A DNA stretch of 64,000 nucleotides from Heyndrickxia ginsengihumi. GTDB taxonomy: Bacteria > Bacillota > Bacilli > Bacillales > Bacillaceae_C. The notes under the pieces were generated by a model. That model had not been told where the DNA came from. It made no database searches and saw only the letters and a program-made list of their open reading frames with translations. The stretch spans positions 36,262 through 100,261 of the forward strand of contig NZ_JAAIWK010000010.1 of assembly GCF_011008565.1 (NCBI RefSeq), in the 5' to 3' direction. Positions 17,873-27,379 of this stretch are shown piece by piece; position 1 is the first letter of the stretch, and each line of letters starts with the position of its first letter. Both the position numbers and the translations under genes were made by a program.

Positions 17873-19330
17873 TTACCATCTAGCTGTGACCATTTTCCGT
17901 TTTGTATAGAATTCTACCCCATCTGTTCCGTTTGCGTGTAAATCTCCATAAAAGGAATTTTTCCAACCTGAAAATGGAAAAAATGCCATTGGCGCTGGAA
18001 CGCCGATATTTACACCTAACATGCCTGCTTCGATGTTTTCTCTGAAATAACGAACATCGCTTCCATCTTTTGTAAATAGACAAGCTCCGTTTCCAAAATC
18101 AGATTGATTTGTCAAAGAAATTGCCTCTTCTAAACTTTTCACTCTTATAATAGATAAAACGGGTGCAAAAATTTCGTCTTTCCAAATTTTCATAGAAGGT
18201 GTGACTTTATCAAAAATTGTAGGGCCGATAAAATAGCCATTTTCATGATATACTTCATCTTCACGACCATCACGGATTAAAATGGCCCCTTCTTGTTCAC
18301 CGCTCTCAATATACTTCGCTGTTCTTTCTTTATGTTCTTGGCGAATAACGGGTCCTAGAAATACATCTTCTTCAAGACCATTTCCGATTTTAATGTGATC
18401 AGCCGCATCAACTAATTTTTTTATGAGTGGTTCTGCCACATCATCGACCGCCACAACGACAGAACATGCCATACATCTTTCCCCTGCTGAGCCATAAGCA
18501 GCTCCGATAATTTCTTTTACAGTAGCATCTAAGTCTGCACTTGGCATAACGATTGTATGGTTTTTAGCACCTGCTAATGCTTGCACGCGTTTACCGTTAG
18601 CCGTTGCTGTTTTATAAACATATTCAGCAACAGGCTGAGATCCGACAAATGAGATTGCTGGTACATCTCTATGTTCAAGAAGGCTGTTCACAACATCATG
18701 GGCACCATGAACAATATTAAATACACCATCAGGCAATCCTGCTTCTTTAAAAAGTTCTGCTAGCCTATTTGCTAATAAAGGAGTTCGTTCAGACGGCTTT
18801 AATACAAATGTATTTCCACACGCAATTGCCAGAGGAAACATCCAGCAAGGAACCATCATTGGGAAATTGAATGGTGTGATTCCTCCAACTACCCCAACTG
18901 GATAGCGATACATACCTGATTCCATATTTGTCGCAATATCTGGAAGTTGCTTTCCCATCATCAAGGAAGGTGCACCTGCAGCAAATTCAACACATTCTAT
19001 CCCACGTTGAACCTCTCCATAGGCTTCTTTAAAACTTTTTCCGTTCTCTAACGTCACTAATTTAGCTAGTTCACTCCAATTATTTACTAATAATTGCTGA
19101 TATTTGAATAAAATTCGTGCCCGTTTTGGGACAGGGGTTTTACTCCATATTTTAAAGGCTTCTTTGGCAGCTTGAACAGCAGCATCTACATCTTCCCTTG
19201 AAGAAATAGGAACCTGTGCTAGCTCCTCACCTGTTGCCGGATTTGGAACACCTTGATATTTTTCCGTTTTTGCTTCTACCCACACACCATTAATATAATT
19301 TTTTAAAGTAGTTGTTATTGTTGTTGCCAT
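17873..19330 (-). CDS. mmsA: CoA-acylating methylmalonate-semialdehyde dehydrogenase
   Basis: A 485-residue aldehyde dehydrogenase of the MmsA/IolA type, which oxidises methylmalonate or malonate semialdehyde to propionyl- or acetyl-CoA with CO2 release. Marks are [44 protein letters not shown] and the catalytic cysteine in [16 protein letters not shown]-initiated extension from 19348 covers the ribosome binding site GGAGAGGAG, so the ATG at 19330 is chosen. It lies 82 bases behind an Fe-dependent alcohol dehydrogenase gene and probably shares its sigma-54 promoter. Together they could turn a 3-hydroxyacid into an acyl-CoA (inference). Propionyl-CoA would feed the methylcitrate genes. Confidence 0.92.
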   Translation of the reverse strand: MATTITTTLKNYINGVWVEAKTEKYQGVPNPATGEELAQVPISSREDVDAAVQAAKEAFKIWSKTPVPKRARILFKYQQLLVNNWSELAKLVTLENGKSFKEAYGEVQRGIECVEFAAGAPSLMMGKQLPDIATNMESGMYRYPVGVVGGITPFNFPMMVPCWMFPLAIACGNTFVLKPSERTPLLANRLAELFKEAGLPDGVFNIVHGAHDVVNSLLEHRDVPAISFVGSQPVAEYVYKTATANGKRVQALAGAKNHTIVMPSADLDATVKEIIGAAYGSAGERCMACSVVVAVDDVAEPLIKKLVDAADHIKIGNGLEEDVFLGPVIRQEHKERTAKYIESGEQEGAILIRDGREDEVYHENGYFIGPTIFDKVTPSMKIWKDEIFAPVLSIIRVKSLEEAISLTNQSDFGNGACLFTKDGSDVRYFRENIEAGMLGVNIGVPAPMAFFPFSGWKNSFYGDLHANGTDGVEFYTKRKMVTARW

Positions 19331-19412
19331 GTTAAATCTCCTCTCCAATTTTCATTGATAAAAACACCTATAAAAAACGGAATAGCAGTAAACATCGGCT
19401 CTAAATTGGCCG

Positions 19413-20606
19413 CTATACTTCTTGTCTAGAAGAAAATTGGTAATCATAGCAAATATAATAAAGTTCTTCTAGCTCTCTTTCAGTTGGAACCTTTGGATTA
19501 TTTGCTGGGCTGCCGCTGTTGATGGCATCCTTTACCATTTTATTAACTGATAGATTGAAAGCTTTCTCATCGATACCCCAGTTTTTTAGATTAGGAATCT
19601 TTAATGTTTGGCAAAGCTTTTTAACGGATTCTACCGCAATATGTGCAGCTTCAGTATTCGTAATATCCCGACTTTCCTGAATAAAGATTCTGCCTAAATC
19701 TGCCAGCCGCTCGATACATGCCACCTTACTAAACTCCAAAACTGCAGGCAGCAGCATCGCATTTGAATATCCATGGGGAACATGGAATAATGCACCAATC
19801 GGTCTAGACATTCCGTGAACTAAACAAACTGAAGCATTCGTAAATGCCATTCCTGCTTGCATAGACCCTAAAGACATTGCTTTACGTGCTTCTAAATCCG
19901 TTCCATTTCTATATGCGCTTTCTAGATGATTCACAATTAATTTCATTGCAGATAATGCCATCGTATCCGTCATCGGATGGGCTCGTTTTGAAATATATGC
20001 TTCAATTGCATGACATAATGCATCTACTCCTGTTGCCGCCGTAACATGTTGTGGAGAAGAAATGGTTAACTCGGGGTCAACGATAGCAACTGCAGGCATG
20101 AATGCCGGCTGCTTAATCATCATTTTGACATCGTTGCCTGTATTTGTAATGACTGTCACATCTGTAACCTCTGAGCCAGTTCCCGCCGTTGTTGGAATCG
20201 CAATATGAGGAACCGGAGCATGTTTAGCTATTTTTCCCCCACCCATATATTCGCCAATATAACCTCCATTTACAGCTAAAACCGCAGTAGCCTTTCCAGT
20301 ATCAATACAACTTCCGCCGCCAAGCGCGATGATAAGATCACACTGTTCTTTTTTAAAACAATCTAAAGCTTCCTCTACATATTGATCTGTCGGTTCTGAC
20401 GTTACCCCTAAATATATACTGCTCTTTACTCCGTTTTCCTGAAGAAATTGTTTGCACCGATCAATATTTCCAAGCTGTTCCATTATCTTGTCGCTAATAA
20501 TTAATGCATGTTTTCCTCTTAAAGCAGCTTCGTTTCCCACTTTTTCAAAAGAGTTATGTCCGTATAAAATCGTTTGTGGTGTTCTAAATATGGCACTAGT
20601 ATCCAT
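19413..20606 (-). CDS. Iron-containing alcohol dehydrogenase
   Basis: A 397-residue group III (Fe-type) alcohol dehydrogenase. NAD-binding GGGSCIDTGKA is near residue 95-105 and IPTTAGTGSEVT near 138. Metal ligands lie in GVDALCHAIEAYIS, VHGMSRPIGALFHVPHGYSNA. The substrate is uncertain; neighbours suggest a hydroxyacid or short alcohol giving a semialdehyde for MmsA. The long upstream extension to 20681 covers the sigma-54 promoter, and the ATG at 20606 has AAAGGAG ten bases ahead, so 20606 is the start. It is first gene of the operon under the EBP encoded upstream. Confidence 0.9.
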   Translation of the reverse strand: MDTSAIFRTPQTILYGHNSFEKVGNEAALRGKHALIISDKIMEQLGNIDRCKQFLQENGVKSSIYLGVTSEPTDQYVEEALDCFKKEQCDLIIALGGGSCIDTGKATAVLAVNGGYIGEYMGGGKIAKHAPVPHIAIPTTAGTGSEVTDVTVITNTGNDVKMMIKQPAFMPAVAIVDPELTISSPQHVTAATGVDALCHAIEAYISKRAHPMTDTMALSAMKLIVNHLESAYRNGTDLEARKAMSLGSMQAGMAFTNASVCLVHGMSRPIGALFHVPHGYSNAMLLPAVLEFSKVACIERLADLGRIFIQESRDITNTEAAHIAVESVKKLCQTLKIPNLKNWGIDEKAFNLSVNKMVKDAINSGSPANNPKVPTERELEELYYICYDYQFSSRQEV

Positions 20607-20639
20607 TTGGCATCTTCTCCTTTCTTTACAATGTAAGAA

Positions 20640-20656
20640 TGCAAGATACGTGCCAC
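20640..20656 (-). promoter_or_regulatory. Sigma-54 (-24/-12) promoter of the ADH-mmsA operon
   Basis: Reverse strand GTGGCACGTATCTTGCA matches TGGCAC-N5-TTGCA exactly. It is 34 bases upstream of the alcohol dehydrogenase start and just downstream of the gene for a sigma-54 activator. Confidence 0.92.
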
Positions 20657-20692
20657 GTGGAAACATCCATTTTATCGCCACAACTTATTTAT

Positions 20693-20748
20693 TTGTGTTG
20701 TACCGCCGCTACATTTTGTAGAAATTATGTAGTGACATCACAACACAA
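20693..20748. promoter_or_regulatory. Candidate upstream activating sequence for the sigma-54 activator
   Basis: TTGTGTTGT at 20693-20701 and ACAACACAA at 20740-20748 are perfect nine-base inverted repeats 38 bases apart. They lie about 40-90 bases upstream of the -24 element, where an enhancer-binding protein usually binds. Confidence 0.55.
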
Positions 20749-20754
20749 TTTCTC

Positions 20755-22575
20755 CTATCGAATATTATATTTTTTTAATTTTTGGTAAAGTGTTGTTCGA
20801 TGAATCCCTAACATCTCCGCTGCTTTCTTTTTGCTTCCTCCGGCTTCTTTCAATACCTTAATAATCATTTCTTTTTCCTTCTGCTTTCCAATATTTTTAG
20901 CTTCCTGTATCACTGAAATTGCTTGCGTATCCTTTAAATCGTTATTAGTCACTAACGCCGTACTTTTTTCCTTCATCATCTCAGGTAAATGATGTACATC
21001 AATGATATTCCCTTCAACAAGCGTAACTAATTGTTCAATTGTATTAATCATTTCTCGTATATTACCTTTCCAGTCGTGGCGAATAAATGAAGAAACAGCT
21101 GCTGAAGTAACGTGTTTTTCCTGAAGTTGGTATTTTTCGCATAATTTTTTCAAGTAATAGGATAATAAAATAGGAATGTCTTTTCTTCGCTTCCGCAAAG
21201 GAGGAACATGCAGTTGAATCACATTTAACCGGTAGTAAAGATCCTCCCTAAACAGTCCCTCATTCATCATCTCTCTTAAATCGCGATTCGTTGCGGCAAT
21301 AATCCTGACGTTCACTCGATATTTTTGAACACCGCCTACTCTTTCAGCTTCTTTTTCTTGCAGAACTCGAAGCAATTTCGTTTGCATGACAAGCGGCATT
21401 TCTCCAATTTCATCTAAAAGTATCGTTCCGTTATGAGCTAACTCAAGTTTTCCTTGCTTACCGCCCCTTTTAGCACCAGTAAAAGCGCCTTCTTCATAGC
21501 CAAACAGTTCAGATTCAAATAAGGGCTCTGGAATTGCTCCACAATTCACACTTATAAATGGGCCACTAGAATGCGGACTTAAGTGATGAATGCTTTTAGC
21601 AAACATTTCCTTTCCTGTTCCACTTTCCCCTGTAATTAATACTGTCGCTGTTGTTCTTGCTGCCTTACGCGCTATACGCTTTACTTTGGAAATTTCCTCG
21701 CTTACTCCGATAATTTGGTCCAGTGTCATTCGACTATCTTCTTGTTTTAGAGAAAATGACTGCCTCTTTTTCCCCCTCACATGCCCCTTATGTAACGTTT
21801 CATAAATTTTATATACTTCCGACACCCCTTCAAAAATAAGCATTCCAATTGCTCCCGTGACCTTCCCTTCATTCCAAATTGGAATTCGATGAACAACCAT
21901 GTCTTGCCCTTGAATATTCTGAATAACTCCTCGCTCCGGAATTCCTGTTTTTACCGTAATATGCAAGTGGGTATTATCGATCACTTCGGCAACATGACGT
22001 CCAATAGCATCTGCTCGCTGTATACCAGTAAAACGGCTGTATGCTTCATTAAACTCTAACAAAACACCATATTGATCGACTACCGCAATGCCTTCATACG
22101 CACTTTCTAAAATGGCTCGTAATACATCTGCTGTATTTTCCTTTTGCTGCAGTCTATGAACGAGTTTACAATAGGCATCCATCATATCTCTTAACGATAA
22201 AATACCAACTACTTTCTTACATTCATCTACAACAAGTAACTGTTCATACGGTAATGGTGCGGTACTTAAGATTGAATCAGTTGGACGAACAGCCTTAACA
22301 TTTCGTTTTATGCAATGAATCAGTTTGACATTTTCTTTGCCATGTAAAAAATAGGAAAACAGTTTTTTTAAAGTTAATAGCCCAATCAGCTGATCATTGT
22401 CATCTATAACAGGCAAGCTATCAATTTTAAGTTGCTCCATCATTTCACCAGCTGCACGTAATGTTTGACCGAGTCGGATGCAATATGGATTGGGTGTCAT
22501 CCAATTTTTCACTTGCAGAAATTCAGCTGTATAAAACTCCTGATTTTCCTGTTGGATTATATCTTTTATAGACAT
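20755..22575 (-). CDS. Sigma-54-dependent activator with CBS, PAS, AAA+ and Fis domains
   Basis: A 606-residue enhancer-binding protein. A CBS pair (VKNWMTPNPYCIRLGQTL, then MEQLKIDSLPVID, then SLRDMMDAY, about 20-145), a PAS domain (VLRAILESAYEGIAVVDQYGVLLEFN, about 150-260), and an AAA+ domain with GESGTGKE, GAFTGA and DEIGEMP. A C-terminal Fis HTH (KKKAAEMLGIHRTTLYQKLKKY) closes it. CBS and PAS parts probably sense an adenylate or a metabolite. It should act on the promoter at 20640. The longer frame starting at 22632 lacks a ribosome binding site; AAGGGGA lies seven bases before the ATG at 22575. Confidence 0.92.
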   Translation of the reverse strand: MSIKDIIQQENQEFYTAEFLQVKNWMTPNPYCIRLGQTLRAAGEMMEQLKIDSLPVIDDNDQLIGLLTLKKLFSYFLHGKENVKLIHCIKRNVKAVRPTDSILSTAPLPYEQLLVVDECKKVVGILSLRDMMDAYCKLVHRLQQKENTADVLRAILESAYEGIAVVDQYGVLLEFNEAYSRFTGIQRADAIGRHVAEVIDNTHLHITVKTGIPERGVIQNIQGQDMVVHRIPIWNEGKVTGAIGMLIFEGVSEVYKIYETLHKGHVRGKKRQSFSLKQEDSRMTLDQIIGVSEEISKVKRIARKAARTTATVLITGESGTGKEMFAKSIHHLSPHSSGPFISVNCGAIPEPLFESELFGYEEGAFTGAKRGGKQGKLELAHNGTILLDEIGEMPLVMQTKLLRVLQEKEAERVGGVQKYRVNVRIIAATNRDLREMMNEGLFREDLYYRLNVIQLHVPPLRKRRKDIPILLSYYLKKLCEKYQLQEKHVTSAAVSSFIRHDWKGNIREMINTIEQLVTLVEGNIIDVHHLPEMMKEKSTALVTNNDLKDTQAISVIQEAKNIGKQKEKEMIIKVLKEAGGSKKKAAEMLGIHRTTLYQKLKKYNIR

Positions 22576-22799
22576 AACCATTTCCCCTTTCGAATTGTTA
22601 CAATGCGAAAAATCCATACTTGTTAAAAACATTCGCTACGATTGGATAAATGCCTTTTTATAAAGTGTATGTTTATTTCTGAAAATTACTTTTATTGAAG
22701 TATTCAATTACGAAAATGGGGGAATCTAATGGAGGTTGTGCGAATAGTTTTTACATAAAAAAGGTTTTGCCATATATACTATTGTGAAACCAGGCTCTC

Positions 22800-22910
22800 T
22801 CTTAAAGAGTAAATTTCCGCTCCAGCATACTTGCTTTCCGCAGGCGAATGCTGAGACTCCTCGGCGCTTCACGCCTGCAGGGTCTTACTGTTCCACTAAA
22901 TCCTTCCGCA
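22800..22910. repeat. Dispersed GC-rich palindromic repeat, family A
   Basis: TTTCCGCTCCAGCATACTTG, CTTTCCGCAGGCG, GCTGAGACTCCTCGGCG and CACGCCTGCAGGGTCT match other family A copies. CGCAGGCG pairs with CGCCTGCAG across the centre. It lies between the divergently transcribed activator and esterase genes. Confidence 0.72.
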
Positions 22911-22997
22911 CTATTCGCGCTTATAAACAATGGGGGAGCTTCTATTAGTAAGTAAATATTTTTTTTAGGACTGTTATTTTTTCATAAAACTAGAGGT

Positions 22998-23065
22998 TTG
23001 ATTTCCTCCCCGGGATTCTCGCTTTTCTCGCAGAGGTCTCGCACCTTCCGCTTCAATAACTTTAT
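22998..23065. repeat. Truncated family A repeat
   Basis: CCCCGGGATTCTCGCTTTTC, then GGTCTCGCACCTTCCGCTTCAAT. It keeps both end words of the 17.65-kb copy but lacks most of the middle. Confidence 0.6.
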
Positions 23066-23129
23066 GACGGTTTAATGAGAAACAATAACGTATACAAAAA
23101 CACTTTAAAAATGAAGGGGGTTCAGAAGT

Positions 23130-24056
23130 ATGCCAGTAGAGCCAGTTATTCAACAATATCTTGATCAATTAAATGCCCTTACTTTACCGCCAATCGACCA
23201 AGTAACACCCGAGCAAATGAGGAAAAGTCAAGAACTTCAAGTCTCTGAAACTGGAGAAGAGGTTGCACAAGTTGAAAACCGACTGATCTCATTGGAAGAC
23301 AGGAATATCCCTATTAGGATATACACGCCTAATGGGCAAGGTCCATTTCCTACACTCGTTTTTTATCATGGAGGCGGTTGGGTATTTGGATCGCTGAATA
23401 CTCACGATTCAATTTGCAGATTTTTTACTAACTATGCTTCTTGTATGGTCATTTCCGTCGACTATCGTTTAGCACCTGAGCATAAATTCCCTGCAGCTGT
23501 TTGGGATGCGTATGATAGCTTACATTGGGTTGCTTCCCATACAAAAGAGCTGAATATTGATGTTGAACGGATTGCTGTAGGTGGAGATAGTGCTGGCGGA
23601 AATTTAGCTGCTGTCGCCTGTCTCATGGCCAAAGAAAGGAAATCTCCGTCTCTGTGCTACCAACTACTGATTTACCCATCAACAGGCTATGAAGAGATAC
23701 CGCAATCTATGATTGAAAATGGGCAAGGCTATTTATTGACTACGGATTTTATGCGTTGGTTTAGAGATCATTATTATAGAACGGAACAAGACCAATATAA
23801 TCCTTACGCCTCACCAATTTTAGCAAAAAGCCTTGCTGGCTTGCCAAAAGCACTTGTTGTTACCGCACAATTCGATCCATTACGGGATGTTGGAAAAGCT
23901 TATGCAGAACGTTTAAGATCATTCGGTGTTGATGTGCAATATCGCAACTATGACACCCTTATTCACGGTTTTGCTAATATGTATACGTTTGTACCTAAGG
24001 CGAGAGAAGCATTGATATATTGTAGCGAGCAGCTAAAACAAGCTTTTTATTCCTAG
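23130..24056 (+). CDS. Alpha/beta hydrolase, HSL-type esterase
   Basis: A 308-residue carboxylesterase of the hormone-sensitive-lipase family. It has the oxyanion motif HGGGWVFG near residue 80, nucleophile elbow GGDSAGGN near 152-155, an acid in FDPLRDVG near 250 and His in LIHGFANMY near 280. No signal peptide is seen, so it is cytoplasmic. The natural ester is unknown. GGGGGTTCAGAAGT precedes the ATG. It stands alone, bounded by repeat elements on both sides. Confidence 0.92.
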   Translation: MPVEPVIQQYLDQLNALTLPPIDQVTPEQMRKSQELQVSETGEEVAQVENRLISLEDRNIPIRIYTPNGQGPFPTLVFYHGGGWVFGSLNTHDSICRFFTNYASCMVISVDYRLAPEHKFPAAVWDAYDSLHWVASHTKELNIDVERIAVGGDSAGGNLAAVACLMAKERKSPSLCYQLLIYPSTGYEEIPQSMIENGQGYLLTTDFMRWFRDHYYRTEQDQYNPYASPILAKSLAGLPKALVVTAQFDPLRDVGKAYAERLRSFGVDVQYRNYDTLIHGFANMYTFVPKAREALIYCSEQLKQAFYS

Positions 24057-24099
24057 AACAGCCCTTGTTGCATTATTGCGATGGTGAGGGCTTGTGTAA

Positions 24100-24298
24100 A
24101 AAGTCAAGAGGCTTGGACAAAAGTATATTAACTAAAGACAACCCGAATATTGCGCTCCTACCGTCCCGGAAATATACTTCACTTTCCGTGGGCAACTGGT
24201 GATCCTATCCTCCCGCAGGAGTATACGTATTTTCGGAGCTGATTCGTGCAATGCTCGTCTTTAGCTAACCACTTTTGAGGTTATCCCAGCCTCCTAAC
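24100..24298. repeat. Long palindromic repeat, family B
   Basis: About 200 bases, from AGAGGCTTGGACAAAAGTAT to TTATCCCAGCCTCCT. The two ends are inverted copies, and inner stretches also pair imperfectly: GAATATTGCGCTCC with GGAGCTGATTCGTGCAAT, and CGGAAATATACTTC with GTATACGTATTTTCGG. It resembles the element at 36.88 kb and partial copies at 31.05 and 49.3 kb. Confidence 0.75.
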
Positions 24299-24308
24299 AT
24301 TTCCTTTT

Positions 24309-24614
24309 TTATTTCATCTTCGCTTTGACCGAATCAATTTTCCCCGCCATTGTTAATGGTTTATCTCGGCGGTCGTCAATGCGAATATTTGTTTCCACCC
24401 TTTTAATGCCATGTTGGAATGGCACCTCATGCAATTTTTGCACAATTTCAAATAAATCTTTAAGTTCTCCCTCAATCAACGTACTCATTGGTGTTAATTG
24501 AAACTTTACACGATCTGATTCCTGTTCCAACACTTTTTCAATTTCCGCAACATATTGACTGACACTCGTTGTTTCAGTCCCTACTGGATAAATCGTAATA
24601 TCGACTATAGCCAT
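24309..24614 (-). CDS. MTH1187/YqgV-family thiamine-binding-like protein
   Basis: A 101-residue member of the same superfamily as the 357-659 protein, with the same layout: first strand IVDITIYPVGTETTSVS, then STLIEGELKDLFEIVQKLHE, then VETNIRIDDRRDKPLTMAGK. It resembles B. subtilis YqgV. Ligand binding is not proven for this branch. The frame extends to 24680, but the ATG at 24614 has GGAGGGAAAAGTGG ahead and starts the conserved fold. No TPP riboswitch is seen here, unlike the other copy. Confidence 0.85.
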   Translation of the reverse strand: MAIVDITIYPVGTETTSVSQYVAEIEKVLEQESDRVKFQLTPMSTLIEGELKDLFEIVQKLHEVPFQHGIKRVETNIRIDDRRDKPLTMAGKIDSVKAKMK

Positions 24615-24867
24615 CCACTTTTCCCTCCGATCAAATTTAGTTTCACTACATTTTCTATCATACAACATTAAAAAATACATTCAAAAATCTATCAATTTCT
24701 TCTAAAAAATGAAGATTTTCTATAGCAAATATCATGCTATTTTAATAGGTTTCTCACCCGTATTTAATATCTACTTTTATTTCTCGTAATATGAATTTAA
24801 TATGTTTGTAATTTTTCACCCTACTATTTTATGTTATAACATAGTAGACGAAGAAGGGAGTTGTCTT

Positions 24868-26103
24868 ATGCAATTAGTTAGGCGAATTGTTGTAATAGCT
24901 TTTATCGCTACATTATTTATGTCGCAAATCGCAGCCTATGCAGAAACAAACCAAGAATCCTTGCAAAAACAACTAGAAGATAATCAAAATGTCATTCACC
25001 AAAAGGAAAAAGAAGCACAATCTGTGAATGATGAAATGGAGAAAATACAAAAAGATTGGGATTCAATACAATCATCTATTGAACAGAATAAATCACAAAT
25101 TGCAACATTAGAAGATAAAATAGATGCAACAAATCAAATTATTGAAAAGAAAAAGGATGAAATTGTTAATCTCGAGGATCAAGTTTCAGCCCGCGAAGAT
25201 TTAATTAAAAAGCGTCTCGTTGCAATGCAAAAAAACAATCAATACAGTTTTGCTATTGAAACGATTCTTAATGCTGAAAGTTTTGGTGACTTAATTGATC
25301 GAATTAGTGCCGTTACGACACTTCTAAAAGCTGACAGTAATCTTTTAGAACAGCAAAAATCTGATCTTGCTAAGATTGAAAATGATAAAAAGGAAATTAC
25401 TCGTCAAGAAAATATCTTAGAAGCAGATCAGCAAAATTTAGAAGCGAGCCAAGCAAAGCTTCAATCAGATTTGCAAGAAAAGGAAAAAGCGTTAGCATCA
25501 CTTAATACAAAATATAATAATATTAAAAATGATATTTCAAAAGCAAAAGAAAATAAATCAAATATAGAAACAAAGATTAGCACAATGGAAGAAGAATTGA
25601 AAAAAGAACAAGCTGCTGCGAAAGCTAGAGAGGAAAAATTAAAAGCAGCTGCAAAAGCTAAAGAAGAACAACAAAAAGAAGAACAACAAGTTGTTGCTGA
25701 AGCAAAAACTTCGCAGGAAACATCAGCAAAACAAACAAATTCTACTTCAAACGCAAGTGCAAACACAAACTCAAGCACAAGTTCAAACTCGAATACAAGC
25801 AATAACAATCATTCAGGAAAAGAATTTTACGTTTCCGCTACAGCTTACAGCCATGAAGATACATCATTAGATATTACGGCTTCTGGATATAACATTAAAA
25901 AGAATCGTAACATGAAGCTAATCGCTGTCGATCCTTCTGTTATTCCACTAGGCAGTAAAGTTTGGGTAGAAGGATACGGAGTTGCAATCGCTGGAGATAC
26001 TGGCGGTGCCATCCGCGGACATAAAATCGACCTTCTAATGCCAGACAAAAAATCTTGTATTTCTTGGGGAAGACGTACTGTAAAAGTAATTATTTTAAAT
26101 TAG
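24868..26103 (+). CDS. Secreted 3D-domain cell-wall protein with coiled coil
   Basis: A 411-residue exported protein. The signal peptide is at residues 1-26 (RRIVVIAFIATLFMSQIAAYA, cleavage near AYA-ET). A CwlO-type coiled coil spans about 30-290, a Ser/Asn/Thr-rich linker about 290-320, and a C-terminal 3D domain (Stp/MltA-like) follows with LIAVDPSVIPLGSKVWVEG, AIAGDTGGAIRGHKIDLLMP. 3D domains belong to lytic transglycosylase-like wall enzymes; the coiled coil may tether or regulate it at the wall. AAGGGAG precedes the ATG at 24868. A strong terminator follows. Confidence 0.92.
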   Translation: MQLVRRIVVIAFIATLFMSQIAAYAETNQESLQKQLEDNQNVIHQKEKEAQSVNDEMEKIQKDWDSIQSSIEQNKSQIATLEDKIDATNQIIEKKKDEIVNLEDQVSAREDLIKKRLVAMQKNNQYSFAIETILNAESFGDLIDRISAVTTLLKADSNLLEQQKSDLAKIENDKKEITRQENILEADQQNLEASQAKLQSDLQEKEKALASLNTKYNNIKNDISKAKENKSNIETKISTMEEELKKEQAAAKAREEKLKAAAKAKEEQQKEEQQVVAEAKTSQETSAKQTNSTSNASANTNSSTSSNSNTSNNNHSGKEFYVSATAYSHEDTSLDITASGYNIKKNRNMKLIAVDPSVIPLGSKVWVEGYGVAIAGDTGGAIRGHKIDLLMPDKKSCISWGRRTVKVIILN

Positions 26104-26111
26104 TCAAAAAA

Positions 26112-26143
26112 GATCGTTGAGCAATCCTCAACGATCTTTTTTT
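26112..26143 (+). terminator. Terminator after the 3D-domain gene
   Basis: GATCGTTGAG and CTCAACGATC form a perfect ten-base stem with a five-base loop, followed by seven T. Confidence 0.95.
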
Positions 26144-26144
26144 A

Positions 26145-26365
26145 TTGGACTCCTAGGAGATTTTTTATATTTCCACAAAGGTTTTCAGTTGAGTTTAATC
26201 TCTATTATTTCTCTCTCCTTTATGGTAGTCCAATTTCTCTTTATTTACGCTGTTCCTCTTTGATTTCAGTTTAAACTCGTTTTTTCGTTTTTACCTCTAC
26301 TTTTTCGGTCTTATTCCCTATTTCAGCCTGCCTCTCTCATGTAAATACCAATTCTCCTTTAGTTG
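26145..26365. other. Pyrimidine-rich intergenic stretch
   Basis: The forward strand is dominated by T and C (for example TTTCTCTCTCCTTTATGG, CTGCCTCTCTCATG), with little coding potential. It lies between two convergent units. No repeat or RNA family is recognised. Confidence 0.5.
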
Positions 26366-26368
26366 AAG

Positions 26369-26402
26369 AAACGGGACTACTAAAAGGCAGCCCCGTTTTT
26401 TA
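26369..26402. terminator. Bidirectional terminator beyond ldh
   Basis: AACGGG...CCCGTT with an inner imperfect stem and six T on the forward side. The reverse side has GTTTCTTC. It lies between ldh and the convergent 3D gene. Confidence 0.65.
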
Positions 26403-26413
26403 ATCAATCTATT

Positions 26414-27352
<939 letters not shown>

Positions 27353-27379
27353 TTAAAAAACTCCCTTTCGAATATGAAT

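Noticed and set aside
25461..25808. Reverse-strand Phe/Ala/Cys-rich frame inside the 3D-domain gene
   Set aside because: It is the antisense of a coiled coil rich in Glu, Lys and Ala codons, with no start signals.
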